A program made the translations under genes and the position numbers. Below the pieces are notes generated by a model. It did no database searches and had not been told where the DNA came from. It saw nothing but the letters and a program-made list of their open reading frames with translations. From Mya arenaria (taxonomy: Eukaryota; Mollusca; Bivalvia; Myida; Myidae), in NCBI RefSeq assembly GCF_026914265.1, contig NC_069135.1, positions 62,114,738-62,178,737 on the forward strand: a DNA stretch of 64,000 nt. The letters run 5' to 3'. This document shows positions 34,863 to 48,467 of the stretch, one piece after another (positions within the stretch are counted from its first letter, which is position 1; the number at the start of each line of letters is the position of its first letter).

Positions 34863-37800
34863 AATGTCGATCAACAATCGCGAAGTTATTCAATCACATT
34901 ACAATAACCTTTCCAAACTTGAAAAGCAATATTAATGACTTGAACATGAAAACTTAATTGACAAATACAGGGACAGGACTACAGATAAAAACAGCAATAA
35001 TCAAACACGCTGTTCAGGGGTGGTATTCAATATTGATCTTAATTGGATCACAGAATGATATAGCCAATCGGATTGCGTGATATAAATAACGGACCTTTAC
35101 CGTGAAACAAGTCAATCCTGTATGACCATAAGGAAGGCTTTAGTTTCATACTGAATACCATTCTAGAAGCACAAGGAAGGTGACCCACAAAATAACGCAT
35201 GCCATTGCAATATTTGTTTCATTTTCCCGTTGGTATGCTCAATATAAAATAGTGTTTTTAATATTGTTGTGTTCAAAAGCATTCTCTAGAAAATCGTTAC
35301 TTTATCTAATGTCGCGATGGTTTACAGTTTTTTAATTAAAATTAATGTTATAAATGTCACAAATGCTATCTGTTCTTTACAACGTATTTATTTGTTTTGT
35401 TTCGCTTGTGTCTTCATTTGATACATTTCTTCGTGTCGTCACATTTTGCGAATCGGATGACGTCACGTTCTTGTCGTTATGAATCTCCTCTGAGTCATTG
35501 GCGTAGGAGAATTGCTTGACATGCTCCAAGAGTCGCTTATCCGTTGCTAAGGAAATAAAAACAAAGTAGAATTGCCTTAAAAATGTTTTGATTTCATTTT
35601 GGTTTTATGATTATCTCATTTTTAACAAAGGTTCTTGAAAGCCAGCTAAATATGAAGGCTGTAAAATATTAGTGGAATTCTTAAAAAACTTCCAAGAGTC
35701 GCTAATCCGTTGCTAAAAATATAACAACAAAGTAGAATTACGCTCAAAATAATTTGATTTTAATTTCTTTTGGGCATAATACACTTATTATATGGAGTTT
35801 TAAAGCAGAATTCCTCACAATTTCCATGAGATAAGAATTTTGGTTAAATCCTCTGAACGAAAAATAAATCATAAACAAGTCTTTTAGGTTCTTGAAGAGC
35901 CAATGTATAATAGCTTATATCAATGACATGTACACAAGTAGTTTATTTGGCCTTGAATATGAATCGAATGAAATGTTCACAATTACTTGTGAAATTGACC
36001 GGTAACTGAATGTAATAAAAAAATCCCTGAATTGTATATCAAACAAAAACTTATTTGCTGTTAATAATCTCATCTTAAACTTACATCAACCAAACGCTTC
36101 CGGTCTGAAAAAGAGACAACACGAAAATCAAAGCACCGAAGGCATTAGGGGAGGATCAACAGGGAAGTATTTAATATTTTGTTTAGAAGAGAGTTCATCT
36201 GTTCTTATGTATATATATGCTATACGAAAGTTTTGTAATGTAAGTAAGTTCATGCCTTGTTTTAAGTTTGTGTAACAGTTTAAAAAGACTAATAATGGTT
36301 ATAGGTACGAGTTATATCTGTTTGAAATTAGAAACAATTTCTAATACACAGTTCATTGAAAACCGGTTTTATTGGGTCCTTAAGTTATATTTCAAAAGTT
36401 GACATAGCAAATCAACTGCACTTGTTATTGCATGGAACTTAGTGAAAACATACCTACCTAATGCATATTTAAAGGTGTTCGGCATCTTGCTGTCAATGGC
36501 GGCTGTGTATAAAATGGAAATGCCATGGTCAAATAACAAATGAAAACTTTTACAAATCTTACAAATTCAAAATTTCATGCTGCTATAAAACAATATGAAA
36601 ACGAAGTGTGAACACATGCATACTGTCTTAACTTGAAACATAGATTAAGAAACTCACTTATATAAAAGCGATCAAATTGTAGTAAAGTAATAGTTAAAGT
36701 TAATTATTATGTAGTTTGACCTATTTATTTCGGTAAATACATTTTACAACCCTTTAACCAACTTGTGTTTAAGATTCTAGTTTAACTTATCATGACTCTG
36801 TTTAAATCTTCCGATTTAGCTGAGTAAAATCAATAACGGCTAATTGCTGATTTACCCAATTTCCTCTTGTATAAATACTGCCATTCAATTGAACAAAAGC
36901 TAATTTCGAACACTAAACTGTTATTATAATTGCCGTTGTTAACGATTTGAACTTAATATAATGGTTCTTGATTCTGCTCGTCTGCAGAGGCAGTAGTAAT
37001 TATCATTTTATTTATGTTGCTACAATACAGTATGTTCGCCACTGAGCATTTTCACTTTTTTACAATTGGTTTGCTTACGTTTTGCCAGCCTTATTTTCTT
37101 TTCATGGTGTTTCATATGGTGGAAAGTTAACATCTGGTTAATATATTTCTTAGATTTCGGCTGCATAGCTGAAATAAATAAAGAAACAATACATTACATG
37201 ACATTAAAAATGCCCAAACAATAAAATAATCAAAACTCAAATTTAAAATTGAAACACTGAACTAGAGCTGTTACAGGAGTAATGAAACATGATATTCTCG
37301 TTCAATAACATATATTGCATATATAGCTAATGCAGATGTATTTTTTAACAGAAATCGGAAGTGCATTGAGCGATTTTTCAATGTTTCGGGACCTAACAGC
37401 GTTTGTATAATATGTCCATCGGCTCATTATTTAAATTTTCTTCATCTACACATTAAGCCTTTTCAAATGATACCTAATTAATATGGGATAACCAGGAATC
37501 AAAATTTCCCATTTATGTTCACCGGGCTCTATTTGCAAATTCGTGATATTTCAATTGTAAACCGTATCAAATCAGAATAATGTTATAATATGGTATGATT
37601 TGGTACACGAATGAGGCTCTGTCTTGTTTAAATATGTTAATCATCTGAAAATAGCTACATACGGGTACTCCTGATTCCACCTTGTTGCATAGACATCACC
37701 TTCTTATCGCCTTGGTAACGACGCGGACCTTAAAAAGTTAATCTATATCATAGCAGGTGTATTAAATTGGTAGGAACATGTAATTAAATGGACTTGTCAT

Positions 37801-38950
37801 ATACTATTATTCCACTCTGTTGCATCGACACCATCTTTAATCGCCTTGGTAACAACGCATGCCAAGAAAGGTAAACGAACTCAATGATTTTTTGTAGACA
37901 AATATAATTTCAAGCGTCTGAATGAAGCTCAATATTTAAACACATATTTGCGACATTGAATTAATTGTTGTTGTATTACATATGTTTTCTGCTACATAAT
38001 TAGTATGGATGAGTATATGCGCTAAAACATTTTTTTAAATGTTGATGTATTTCTGTCTTGTTTTGAGTGATTTGATTAATCTACAGCATTGACTTTTATC
38101 GTTTGTCCTCGCATAAGATAAAAAGAACGTTAATGAAGAAATAAAGAGGTTAATGAATACATAAATTGATATATTAATTATATAAGTAGAAAATCATTGT
38201 AGAAATAAAGACGTAAATGAATTACCTTACTTGAATGATTAATAAGATAAGAATCATTCAAGAATAAAAAGGTAAACGAATTAATTTAATTATAACAGAA
38301 AGTGAAAACGAGCAAATAAATTTTAAAACAATTGTTTTTATGATTATATTACCATTTTTATTTTTTAAAAAAATCAAGGAAAATTGTTATCAACATTTCT
38401 TACTGAACAGCAAATCGTATTCATCCATGATGTTCAAAAACCACAATTACATAAAATAAAAACACACAAGTTTTAAACGTTTATAACAAAAAAATTAACA
38501 TATGCACATCGTTTTCAGAAGTCTCATCTATTCATAACATTCAATGCAAATTGAGCCATTTGCGTAATCCTTTTTTAAAAAGCAAAACGTAATAAGCATT
38601 TTCTTTGAAGAATGTCAGCACGTTTCATTAATAAAATTAAGTTTTACTCATGCATGTACATCTGTAGCAAATATTTTAAAATTTAATCCACAATATGTTC
38701 AATCGAAATCCCTTTAACAGAAACTGTTGGCCCAAGTCTTTTCAAATACAAGTCGATAATTTTGTATTTATCGTCAGCCATATTGTAATACTTTTGGCGT
38801 TCGCTGCCACGATAATTCTAATGGAGCGAAATTAATTAAAAACTGGTGATAACACTTTTGCTAAATACAAACATGGCAAACTTTTGAAACGTCAATAGTT
38901 TGCTGCTGATAGCTCACAAAAGTGTTTGTTTTAATAAAATGAAAGATAAA

Positions 38951-39291
<341 letters not shown>

Positions 39292-40570
39292 AAAATGATT
39301 CTTTAACCTAACTACAGAGCTTAACGTACTAACAAAAATAGATTAAACAGTAATTATCTTTTACAGGGGATCGTTTACGTTTGATAAGGTCAGACATGGA
39401 AAATACCTTCGTGTGAACTCTGAACTAAATGCTTGATACAATAAAAAATCTCAAAATAAGTAACCCCGTGCTTTATTGTTAATAAGAAAATAAAGAGACA
39501 GATAATGTTCAATTCTAGCAAAAAGGCGTGCTAACATAATTGAATCATTTTAGGATTGAATGTACAAACGTCTGTTAAAACATGTATATACGTGTTGCTG
39601 TTTGGTGTTTATACATGAAAATAAATAAGATGACTCAATTCTAACAAAGTTTTAATAAACATAAAACCTGCGAGTGTGTCCCTTAAATGATACATACAGT
39701 TTTGTCATGGAACGTTCATCATTAATACGACGAACCATATAGGTGTTGACATCGACTATGAATTAAGTATATCAAAACTCCTCATCAACAAAAAAGTTTT
39801 AACATATCATGCAGGGGTTATATCTGCAATTATACAAGCAAAAAACGTTGTCATGATTTCAAAAACAATTAAAAACCCGGAAGAGTATACTTTCGTTAAT
39901 TTTGTTTTTTTGTCACTCAGCTTCACTATGACTAATTAGTTAATGTGAATATGTTAAACAATTAAGTTCAATCAAGCACGTTTTGTGAAATATTAAAGCA
40001 TAGCATGTTCGTCAAAAGTAATTAATGTGCACAAATATCAGTGTTTAATGGTGCTGAGAACTCGTTATTCACGTGGCGCAAATAATATTTAAAAGTCATT
40101 TCCTTGTATCGTTTTTAGGAATGTGTCGAAGATATTGACAGCAGTTGAGTCTGAAATGAATGACAAACGTAGCGTAACCCTGCGCCGATAACAGTTTCTG
40201 GTGCTGATTAACTTTTTCTTACCTTAAAATTACAATATGACGATTTGTATTTACATAATTAACGACGTCTGATGTCTGTTACTTTTTCTTTTCTTTTCCT
40301 TATAAGGCAAACAGTTGTTTTTATTGCATTATTCCAATTGTGCTGAACTGCATTATAATGTATGATTCATGTATTAGCCATTGCCTCAATTCAAGTTTGA
40401 TTAAAACAGATATTAAAATGCAAAGTGATAAAATGAAAATGTCAACTTCTTTCAACGCGAGGAAACAAATGTAATTATTCTATTCAATATAATTAACCTG
40501 AATCAATATATTATTGGGAACATTAATAAATATTTTTTTCTACTCAAGTTATGCACGTAATAATTGAAGA
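39292..40570. other. AT-rich upstream region of chitin-binding gene 1, no gene seen
   Basis: No supported ORF, repeat or RNA gene. Probably 5' intergenic sequence of gene 1. Confidence 0.5.
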
Positions 40571-40655
40571 GGGCATATTAACGATGCTAGGCCTGCTAGA
40601 AAGCCCCGCCTACCGGTGGTCCGCAAACGTTTATATACTCGCATCCTCCAACTTA
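40571..40655 (+). promoter_or_regulatory. Core promoter block of chitin-binding gene 1
   Basis: GATGCTAGGCCTGCTAGAAA, GCCCCGCCTACCGGTGGTCC and GCAAACGTTTATATACTCGC form a GC-containing block ending in a TATA box (TTTATATACT, about 40630-40639). The same block occurs at 45741-45815 and, more diverged, at 54711-54795 upstream of gene 3. Conservation among copies in otherwise drifting AT-rich DNA is the main support. Transcription probably starts near 40660-40670. Confidence 0.65.
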
Positions 40656-40837
40656 AAACTATTGTTAAAATCGAATATTGAAAAGGATTCGATCAAGCCT
40701 AGGCTTATTATTTACTGAGGAATCTACCATTTAAAGACATTGTGTTGGATTTTTTTGAAAAATAAAACAGATGTTGAATATATAAATGATTCTATACACG
40801 ACTGTAAAATAGAAAACGTCAACTTCAAAGCGCGACA

Positions 40838-42533
40838 ATGATTGGCTACACCACAGTGATGTATGCTTTGACCGCCGCATCGTTGGTCACAGCTAGACCA
40901 TACGAACTCGTTCAATGCACCCTGGGTGTATATCAGATAATCGGAAAGGCTGACTGTACGGGATTTTTCCTCTGTGTGTTTGGGAAACCCATCGAGATGC
41001 CGCCATGTCCTCCTGGCTCGGTGTTCAGCTCCAGCGTCAACGTTTGTGTTCCTAAAGGTTCAGTGTATGATGACTGCAAGCAACCAACAGAGAAAAGCCG
41101 CATCCATATGCCTGTGCTCCCCGACCTAGGTAATTTCTAGCGATGTTGTTTGTATCTTCGGAAATTTTTACGGTATTCCTTTGAATTCGTTCTCTAAAAA
41201 TAATTAAAGCGAAAGTGTCATCTAGCAATAAAATGTCATGTATAAAACTAGCGTTAGAATAGTTATTCATAAAAGTACTTATTTATTTTGATGTATTTCA
41301 TTTGCTTACCAATTTAGACATCTTACTAAATAAATGTAAACATTAAGAGCGAAATTAAATCAAATCGTTAAGATTTGGGTACCGTCCTCGAAAATGCGTG
41401 GAAATATTGGAAAAAATAATTCATGTCAATCAGTTTGCTTAGAATCATGATAACTTTTCAGGGCCTCTTAGCCCAGAGGAACGATGCAACATGTTCGGAG
41501 GTGTGTTCCCTCACCCAAAGGAATGTCAAGCCTTCTATAATTGCAGCGTCCGCTACACACCTCAGATTCCCCGGTTCTTCGAGCAACACCTTGTTGAATG
41601 TCCCTACCCCCAGCTGTTCAACACTGAGACCAAAGAGTGTGACTATTTTGAGAATGTAAAATGTGGAAGCAGGACAGAGTTCAAGAATGGATGTAAGCTG
41701 GCTTATCAAACATCCATTTAAATATGAAATTCAATAGTCTAAATCCAAATTCAATGAACATTTACCACTTCCTTTAAACCACTAAATCTAGCCAAAACCA
41801 ATACTACTGAAAAAAGTATCCTTTTATATTTTGTTCTTCTTCAGGTCAATACAGATCCAACCAGTGTCCCGTTGCGCATTGTATACCCTGCAGTGTCGAC
41901 CTTCCAAGTTGTATAGGCAAACGTGACGGAATCAACGTTCACCAGGTCAAACTTTGGAGTCCATTCTACGCGTTATGCTATAAAGAACGGACGATCAAGG
42001 TGGATCGATGCCCAGCTGACGAAAATGGCCGAACACAGTTGTTCCATCCGAAAAAGAACGAATGCGTTTCATTGGATATGATTCCTCGAGAACAAGGGGG
42101 AATGATGCCTGAGTGCGGTACAAAAGTAGACGGGTTCTATCAGGATGAATTTGAGCGATGTGACCGGTACGTGCGTTGTCAGGGAGGAAAATACATTGGC
42201 ACGGTGAAATGTGCGGTTGGAGAGGTATTCGATGGATCAAAAGGCGGGTGCGTTCCAAAAGAAAAAGCTTGTGGACCCTGTGGAAAAATTGACTATTGGT
42301 GAGTATCTTTACATGTTTGCAGAAAGATTAATGATATTGTTATCGTGATAAATAGCTCAGTTGCAAACACAATGCAATCCCAATTTGCAGTTATTTAAGT
42401 TTTTTTTTAAATATGAATGTGTAGTGCTTTCCAGCTGAACATTGCCAATAAATACATTTTTTCACTGCGTTAATGCGCATGCATATGGAATGCTATTAAT
42501 CTTTAGTTCTGACAAATCTGTTTTTTCAGCTGA
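40838..42533 (+). CDS. Gene 1: secreted protein with four chitin-binding type-2 (CBM14) domains
   Basis: Exons 40838-41129, 41462-41692, 41845-42298 and 42530-42533 (C plus TGA), all with GT-AG junctions, give 326 residues. Signal peptide about 1-19 (MIGYTTVMYALTAASLVTA). Exon 1 carries CBM14 domain 1 (Cys-x12-Cys-x5-Cys-x10-Cys-x12-Cys-x9-Cys) and exon 2 carries domain 2, flanked by phase-1 introns on both sides, a shuffling-compatible module. Exon 3 carries a divergent domain 3 (YALCYKERTIKVDRCPA...) and canonical domain 4. The last intron is phase 2 and splits the final codon TG|C, so the mature C-terminus is GKIDYC; without splicing it would read W then stop. With the spliced end the Cys count is 28, even. 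CBM14 proteins bind chitin extracellularly; shell/periostracum or peritrophic matrix roles are known for relatives. AATAAA at 43031 ends the 3' UTR. Intact. Confidence 0.85.
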
Positions 42534-43055
42534 GAGCACAACTTCGAGTCAAAACTGATGAAAATGAGCGAAGTGACGAATGGCGAAGATGAATAAGACA
42601 TGTTTGAAACAAAAAGCGTTGCTCAAAAACGGACGCGCTGTGTTCGCTCAACGATCAACTTAAACATTTCAAAATCAGCAGTTTTGTTGTTTATTAAACA
42701 ATGCGTGTTTTTAGCAATATGTTACAAAACCAATTGTGTTAGTTGATTAAGGATGTATACGCTGTTAAAATTTATTTTATGAATGTACGAATACGAAAAA
42801 CAAATTCTTGCTTGAAAAAAGATCTCTCTACCTAAATGCTTTGTTAAATTCATTTATTTTACGTCTGTGTCGTTAGCTCTTTGATAATTTTGCTGATCAT
42901 TGATCCAATGCATAATGTAACCAGTATATGTTTATAATGAACTGTGATCATTCATGTGTAAATATAATCTCATTATTTTATTTATGGAGTTTGCAATGTG
43001 CGGTGCTTTTGAAATGCATACATTCTGTTCAATAAAATGCAAATTAAATGCTTTG
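42534..43055 (+). other. 3' UTR of chitin-binding gene 1
   Basis: The last exon is almost wholly UTR; polyadenylation signal AATAAA at 43031-43036. Part of this UTR (about 42560-42720, with GCGCTGTGTTCGCTCAACGA) recurs in the relic copy at about 45880-46090. Confidence 0.6.
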
Positions 43056-45740
43056 TAAGACCTTTCTCTACTTATTTTAATATTGTGCTTGTCAATCAAG
43101 CTAGATCGAATATAATTAACCCCGGACCAACATAGAAGTTATGCAAAGGAAACAATAAACCTAGCTGGCAAACTTTTAACGAAGATCAAGCTAAGATTCA
43201 CAAAGCTTTCGTCTAATAGACGATGGACACACATTGTATAAAACAACACAGACAAAACACAGATGCATCTTTACCTCAAAACAAAATTGAAATATTCGGA
43301 TCAAATAACTGGAATGGACACTAATTGTCCAATTCCATTCATTTAAATGACGCTCTCCATAAAAAAAAACATCAATTGGATTGGCGGAAAGAAAGCATTG
43401 ACCATAGATAATCAGAATATAGCAAAGTATATGAGAATTTGGGGTATTTCTATTACAATTCAATAATCAATTAATTCAGTAATAACAAACTTACTTTGTA
43501 ATTTCCTTCAACATGTCTTTATTTTGTTCAATTTATATTGGAAATATTAACAGCATTTGAACTTCAAAGTAATGGAAACCGTATCGTGGAACCTTTATGT
43601 GCCCATGTTTGTTCCTGACGTTTGTTCCCTTTTTCTTACTTTTGCATCTCCATTTTCGTTACGTAGTTGTAACTTTAAGCTACACGTAAAGTTAAAGTTT
43701 ATATTGTGTTTAAACCTCCGTTACGTATCTATGCTCTAAATTAACAATGTATGTCATGTTGCTTTTATTTTCATCTACTGCGGCACTTTCACAGCAGCGC
43801 CATTGCGAACTTATTATCGATCTTCGAATACTTTAAGAGACTCATGGACGTTTTAAGCTTCAGATACCGAAAAAATGTAAATACTTATTTCAAAATGTGA
43901 CCGAAATTGTTCTACTTTGCAGACAAACTGTTAGAAACGCTAATTTATCATTTTAGTCTTGGAGTAAATAAATGTTCAAATGAGTATCTGCCAGTTGATG
44001 ATTATTTTTTTTCATAGAAGTGAGTTTAATAACTCAGATTCAACATTTTTACCACAATTGTTGCGCTCATTAATAAATAATAAAACAAAACAGGAGTGAC
44101 ATTAATCTGCATGGCTCACACAATTTCATCAATACTTATTTTCGACAAACCTTTTTATTACGGTTATCCCGAGAGCAAGTTTATTGACAGGGCACACTTT
44201 AAAAGAAATATTGTTTTGAACACGTACTTTCCATACCCGTACCAGCAGAGTAGCAGGTGCTCAGTGGTACACACGAATGATTTGTTTTGCAATATCAACT
44301 TACTACTTAAATGACCATTTTTATAATATATATGCTTATTTTGCAAACTGTTCAAGTACGAAAAAAATACCACATACATTTTTCCGTGTGAATTTTCAAA
44401 TCTGGTATCATTTATAATATATAATTTAAAATATTAAGATGTGTTGTTTTTGTGACATCCTGTACGATATAACGTATAACGTCTAATTCGGTATGTTAAC
44501 GCGTATTCGTCGAAACGGTATAGCGGTCGAGAAGGATACATGTTTATTCATCAAACGAGACGCGAAACAGGTAGTCAGAAATGCATCTTACAGTAATATT
44601 TAATTTATAGTGGAATCTGCTTTCATTAGTTCAATGTTTAAACGCATCGCTTAAATTTTCAACCAATGAAACTGCACTCAGATTTTACATAATAATTTCC
44701 GGAACTGCCATTCAATAAATGACGTCATCAATCAATAATTACAATCATATTATTATATCAATGATTGAGTGCATTTCCTTAAATATAAACAAAATATAAT
44801 GCATTTAATATACTTCTTTTGGAATAGTGTACGTGCATTAAACTAGTAAGTTGATATTGTAAAACAACTTAAAAACATATCCGTATGTAGCACTCAACAC
44901 CTGCTACGCTGATGGTTCGGATATGGAAAACGACAGAAGCATAATTTGTTAAATACGGTGTGTTGTATTTTCACAGTTGAATATGAAAAAAAGAGTTTGA
45001 TAGGTATATTTTTCGAATTCACATCAGTTTTGTTTTCCTATTAAGCAAGAACCTGGAAAAATTGATTCCGAGTCTCGCATCGATTATCAATTAAAGTTGT
45101 TAAAAGTAAACATATAGAAAATGACTCATACCTTATGTTGTAAAAATAGGCACAGTTATTTTGTCAAACGAAGTATACATTTTGTCTGAATAATTTAATA
45201 TTGTTAATACCATTGTTGTTATTTTTGGTGTTGTTGCTGCTAATGCTGCAGATGTATTTTATGTTGATGGCTTTTGTTGTTGATGTTGTTGTAGTGAAAA
45301 GGGAGTGTCTGCTTTTCATGTGCAAAATTGCACTTTTTTATTCAAACTGCGGTTAAACATTTAAATCCGGCAAATTATCAACTTATGAAACGAGGTCATT
45401 AATTTTTGGGGGAATTATTGTTGACATTTGAAACAGATTAAAATATATTCATAATATTACCGGGGTTTCCCTAAGTAAACAAAACTTACAACTGCAAAGA
45501 ACCACATATGTATTTATGATAAATGTATAAGACATTACATTGTTTAAACTTTATTTAAAAGGTAAAAGGTATTAACACGTCAACTGTTGAAGGAAAATGT
45601 CTATATCCTTACACGCATTGAAACAAATATTGAACACGTTCTATTTGTTCTTATCAGTTATAATGAGCGTATGAAGCAATAGAATAAGGGGAGCGGTAGT
45701 AAAAGGCATATCTAATACTTACCAACGTTATTAAGTGAAT
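43056..45740. other. Intergenic AT-rich stretch, no gene seen
   Basis: No repeats stronger than short TTG/GTT-rich runs near 45220-45295. Small ORFs (43191-44379) are on AT-rich DNA in conflicting frames, without domains. Confidence 0.5.
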
Positions 45741-46095
45741 AGCGCATATTTACGTTGCTAGGCGTGTTAGAAAGCCCAGCCTACCGGTGGTCCGCAAACG
45801 TGTTTATATACAATTAAAACCGTTTATTTATGTACAGCTGTGTAAACTACTTTCACACTTGCCGCGGTAAATCTTATTAAATAGGGCGGAGTGACGAACC
45901 GGCAGTTTGGATCCATCTTTGTATTGCTCTGAGCTGGTATCGCTGTGTTTACTCAACGACCAACTTTGACATTCCTAAAATGACTCTCAAGTTAGTTGTA
46001 ACATTTTGTAATGTGAATGTGTTTAATATAATATCAAACTCAAGTTGTCTATTGAACAATGTATTTTTCTTTGTTGTACACGGTTTTCATTAGCA
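45741..46095 (+). pseudogene. Relic of a fourth chitin-binding gene: promoter block joined to 3' UTR
   Basis: 45741-45815 repeats the core promoter block of gene 1 almost exactly (GTTAGAAAGCCCAGCCTACC, GGTGGTCCGCAAACGTGTTT, TATATACA). Only about 60 bp later, 45880-46090 matches the last exon/3' UTR of gene 1: GGAGTGACGAACCGGC against GCGAAGTGACGAATGGC, and CGCTGTGTTTACTCAACGAC against CGCTGTGTTCGCTCAACGAT, then TTGTCTATTGAACAATG against TTGTTTATTAAACAATG. The coding exons between (about 1.8 kb in gene 1) are gone. The simplest reading is an internal deletion of a former paralogue; a promoter from here could in principle still fire into the downstream array. Confidence 0.6.
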
Positions 46096-46129
46096 CTGCC
46101 TGATGTGTGTTACTGTATTATGTGTTACA

Positions 46130-47575
46130 GTTAGTTCCCCAGGGCACGGAGTTCCCGTTCACAACGCCGGATGTATGCTACTATAGCTACTGTATTATGT
46201 TTTAATGTATGTCCCCCAGTGCACGGTGTTCCCGTTCACAACGCCGGATGTATGCTACTGTATTATGTTTTGATGTTCGTCCCCCAGTGCACTGTGTTCC
46301 CGTTGGCAACGCAGGATGCATGCTTCTGTATTATGTTTTAATGTTCGTCCCCCAGTGCACGATGTTCCCGTTGGCAACGCCGGATGTATGCTTCTGTATT
46401 ATGTTTTAATATTCGTCCCCAGTGTACGGTGTTCCCGTTGGCAACGCCGGATATATGCTTCTGTATCATGTTTTAATGTTCGTCCACGAGTGCACGGTGT
46501 TCCCGTTGGCAACGCCGGAAGTATGCTTCTGTATCATGTTTTAATGTTGGTCCCCCAGTGCACGGTGTTCCCGTTGGCAACGCCGGATATATGCTTCTGT
46601 ATCATGTTTTAATGTTCGTCCCCCAGTGCACGGTGTTCCCGTTGGCAACGCCGGATGTATGCTTCTGTATCATGTTTTAATGTTCGTCCCCCAGTGCACG
46701 GTGTTCCCGTTCACAACGCCGGATGTATGCTACTATAGCTACTGTATTATGTTTTAATGTATGTCCCCCAGTGCACGGTGTTCCCGTTCACAACGCCGGA
46801 TGTATGCTACTGTATTATGTTTTGATGTTCGTCCCCCAGTGCACTGTGTTCCCGTTGGCAACGCAGGATGCATGCTTCTGTATTATGTTTTAATGTTCGT
46901 CCCCCAGTGCACGATGTTCCCGTTGGCAACGCCGGATGTATGCTTCTGTATTATGTTTTAATATTCGTCCCCAGTGTACGGTGTTCCCGTTGGCAACGCC
47001 GGATATATGCTTCTGTATCATGTTTTAATGTTCGTCCACGAGTGCACGGTGTTCCCGTTGGCAACGCCGGATGTATGCTTCTGTATCATGTTTTAATGTT
47101 CGTCCCCCAGTGCACGGTGTTCCCGTTGGCAACGCCGGATGCATGCTTCTGTATTATGTTTTAATGTTCGTCCCCCAGTGCACGGTGTTCCCGTTGGCAA
47201 CGCCGGACGTATGCTTCTGTATCATGTTTAAATGTTCGTCCCCCAGTGCACGATGTTCCCGTTGGCAACGCCGGATGTATGCTTCTGTATTATGTTTTAA
47301 TATTCGTCCCCAGTGTACGGTGTTCCCGTTGGCAACGCCGGATATATGCTTCTGTATCATGTTTTAATGTTCGTCCACGAGTGCACGGTGTTCCCGTTGG
47401 CAACGCCGGATGTATGCTTCTGTATCATGTTTTAATGTTCGTCCCCCAGTGCACGATGTTAATGTTCGTCTCCCAGTCTACGGTGTTCCCGTTCACAATG
47501 CCAGATTAGTGTTACTGTATAATGTGTTATGTTTGTCCCCGTTTGTAAGGTGGTCCCGCTCGCGCCGGCAAGGCG
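46130..47575. repeat. Tandem array, about 69-bp monomers with higher-order 552-bp repeat
   Basis: Monomer: TGTTCGTCCCCCAGTGCACG, GTGTTCCCGTTGGCAACGCC, GGATGTATGCTTCTGTATCA, TGTTTTAA. Most monomers carry the perfect palindrome CGTTGGCAACG; a minority have GTTCACAACG instead. An eight-monomer block with the marker CTACTATAGCTACTG recurs 552 bp apart (46178 and 46730) nearly unchanged, and a partial third block follows (CGATGTTCCCG marker at about 46358, 46910 and 47251). The ORFs here are by-products. A shorter version lies upstream of gene 3 (53925-54500), with the same closing sequence (GCGCCGGCAAGGCGAACTTT). Confidence 0.9.
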
Positions 47576-47786
47576 AACTTTTTACATTGTTATTCATAAA
47601 GCATCACCAAGAAATGAAACCCAACCGAATCAGCGGGGGAAACATGATATCTTTAATATTTTTGGAACAATGCATCAGGAAGGTTGTTGTTTGTTTCAAT
47701 CAGGGAATTAAGGTAACTCATTGCGTGATAAAGGTTGACATTAAAGCAGAGATTATTAGTATCAAACTATCTCCAAGCTTCCTTAA

Positions 47787-48131
47787 AGCTGCAATCTCAC
47801 AGATTTTCCATTTTTACAACTTTTTTATTCTTTGTCTTGGAAAGAGCAATATTTTGCGTAAATATCTGCAAACCAATGATATAAGATTGCTGACAAAAAA
47901 ATCAGATCGTATTTTTAAAAATTAATGTTTTATGGCTTAAACCTTTACTAACGGTTTAAGAAAAATACATAAAACATTAATTCTTGAACTTGAATATAAA
48001 AATCTGCGATCTATTTTTTTTGTCAGAAGTCCTAAATAACTGGTTGCCATGGATTTTTGCAAAAAATGGCTCGTTCAAAGACAAAAAATAATAAAAAGTT
48101 GTCAAAACGTTCAATCTGTGAGAGTGCAGCT
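47787..48131. mobile_element. Complete TTAA MITE, AGCTGCA-ended family
   Basis: Left AGCTGCAATCTCACAGATTT, right reverse complement AGCTGCACTCTCACAGATTG, flanked by TTAA at 47783-47786 and 48132-48135. About 345 bp, no coding frame. The truncated relative is at 33963-34228. Absent from the corresponding place upstream of gene 3, so it inserted after that duplication or was lost there. Confidence 0.85.
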
Positions 48132-48467
48132 TTAAAGGGCATAATGTAGAACTATAAAAAAACCCATCTTACAACGTTTCGTATTTGTTAACAGATAGTA
48201 ACGAGTAAAGTGGTTGAATTAGAATTTCAATATCCTATAATGCATCGAAACATATCCGGAAACCGCCTCAACTTAAACAATTTATTAAAATAAGCATTAC
48301 TTAAGCACACAATAAACGCTATGAGCCATTAAAATAATACCATTATAGGACTGTACTTATGGAAAAACCTTAAATTACATGTTGTATAATACTAAAATAA
48401 ATATAATTTTCGATATATTTTATTAACTGTAATATACAAAACAAAACGCAAACTATATAGCGAAACA

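Noticed and set aside
46209-47509. Overlapping ORFs of 66-98 codons (MSPSARCSRSQRRMYATV and similar)
   Set aside because: They read a tandem array in several frames with no start or splice context; by-products of the 69-bp monomer.
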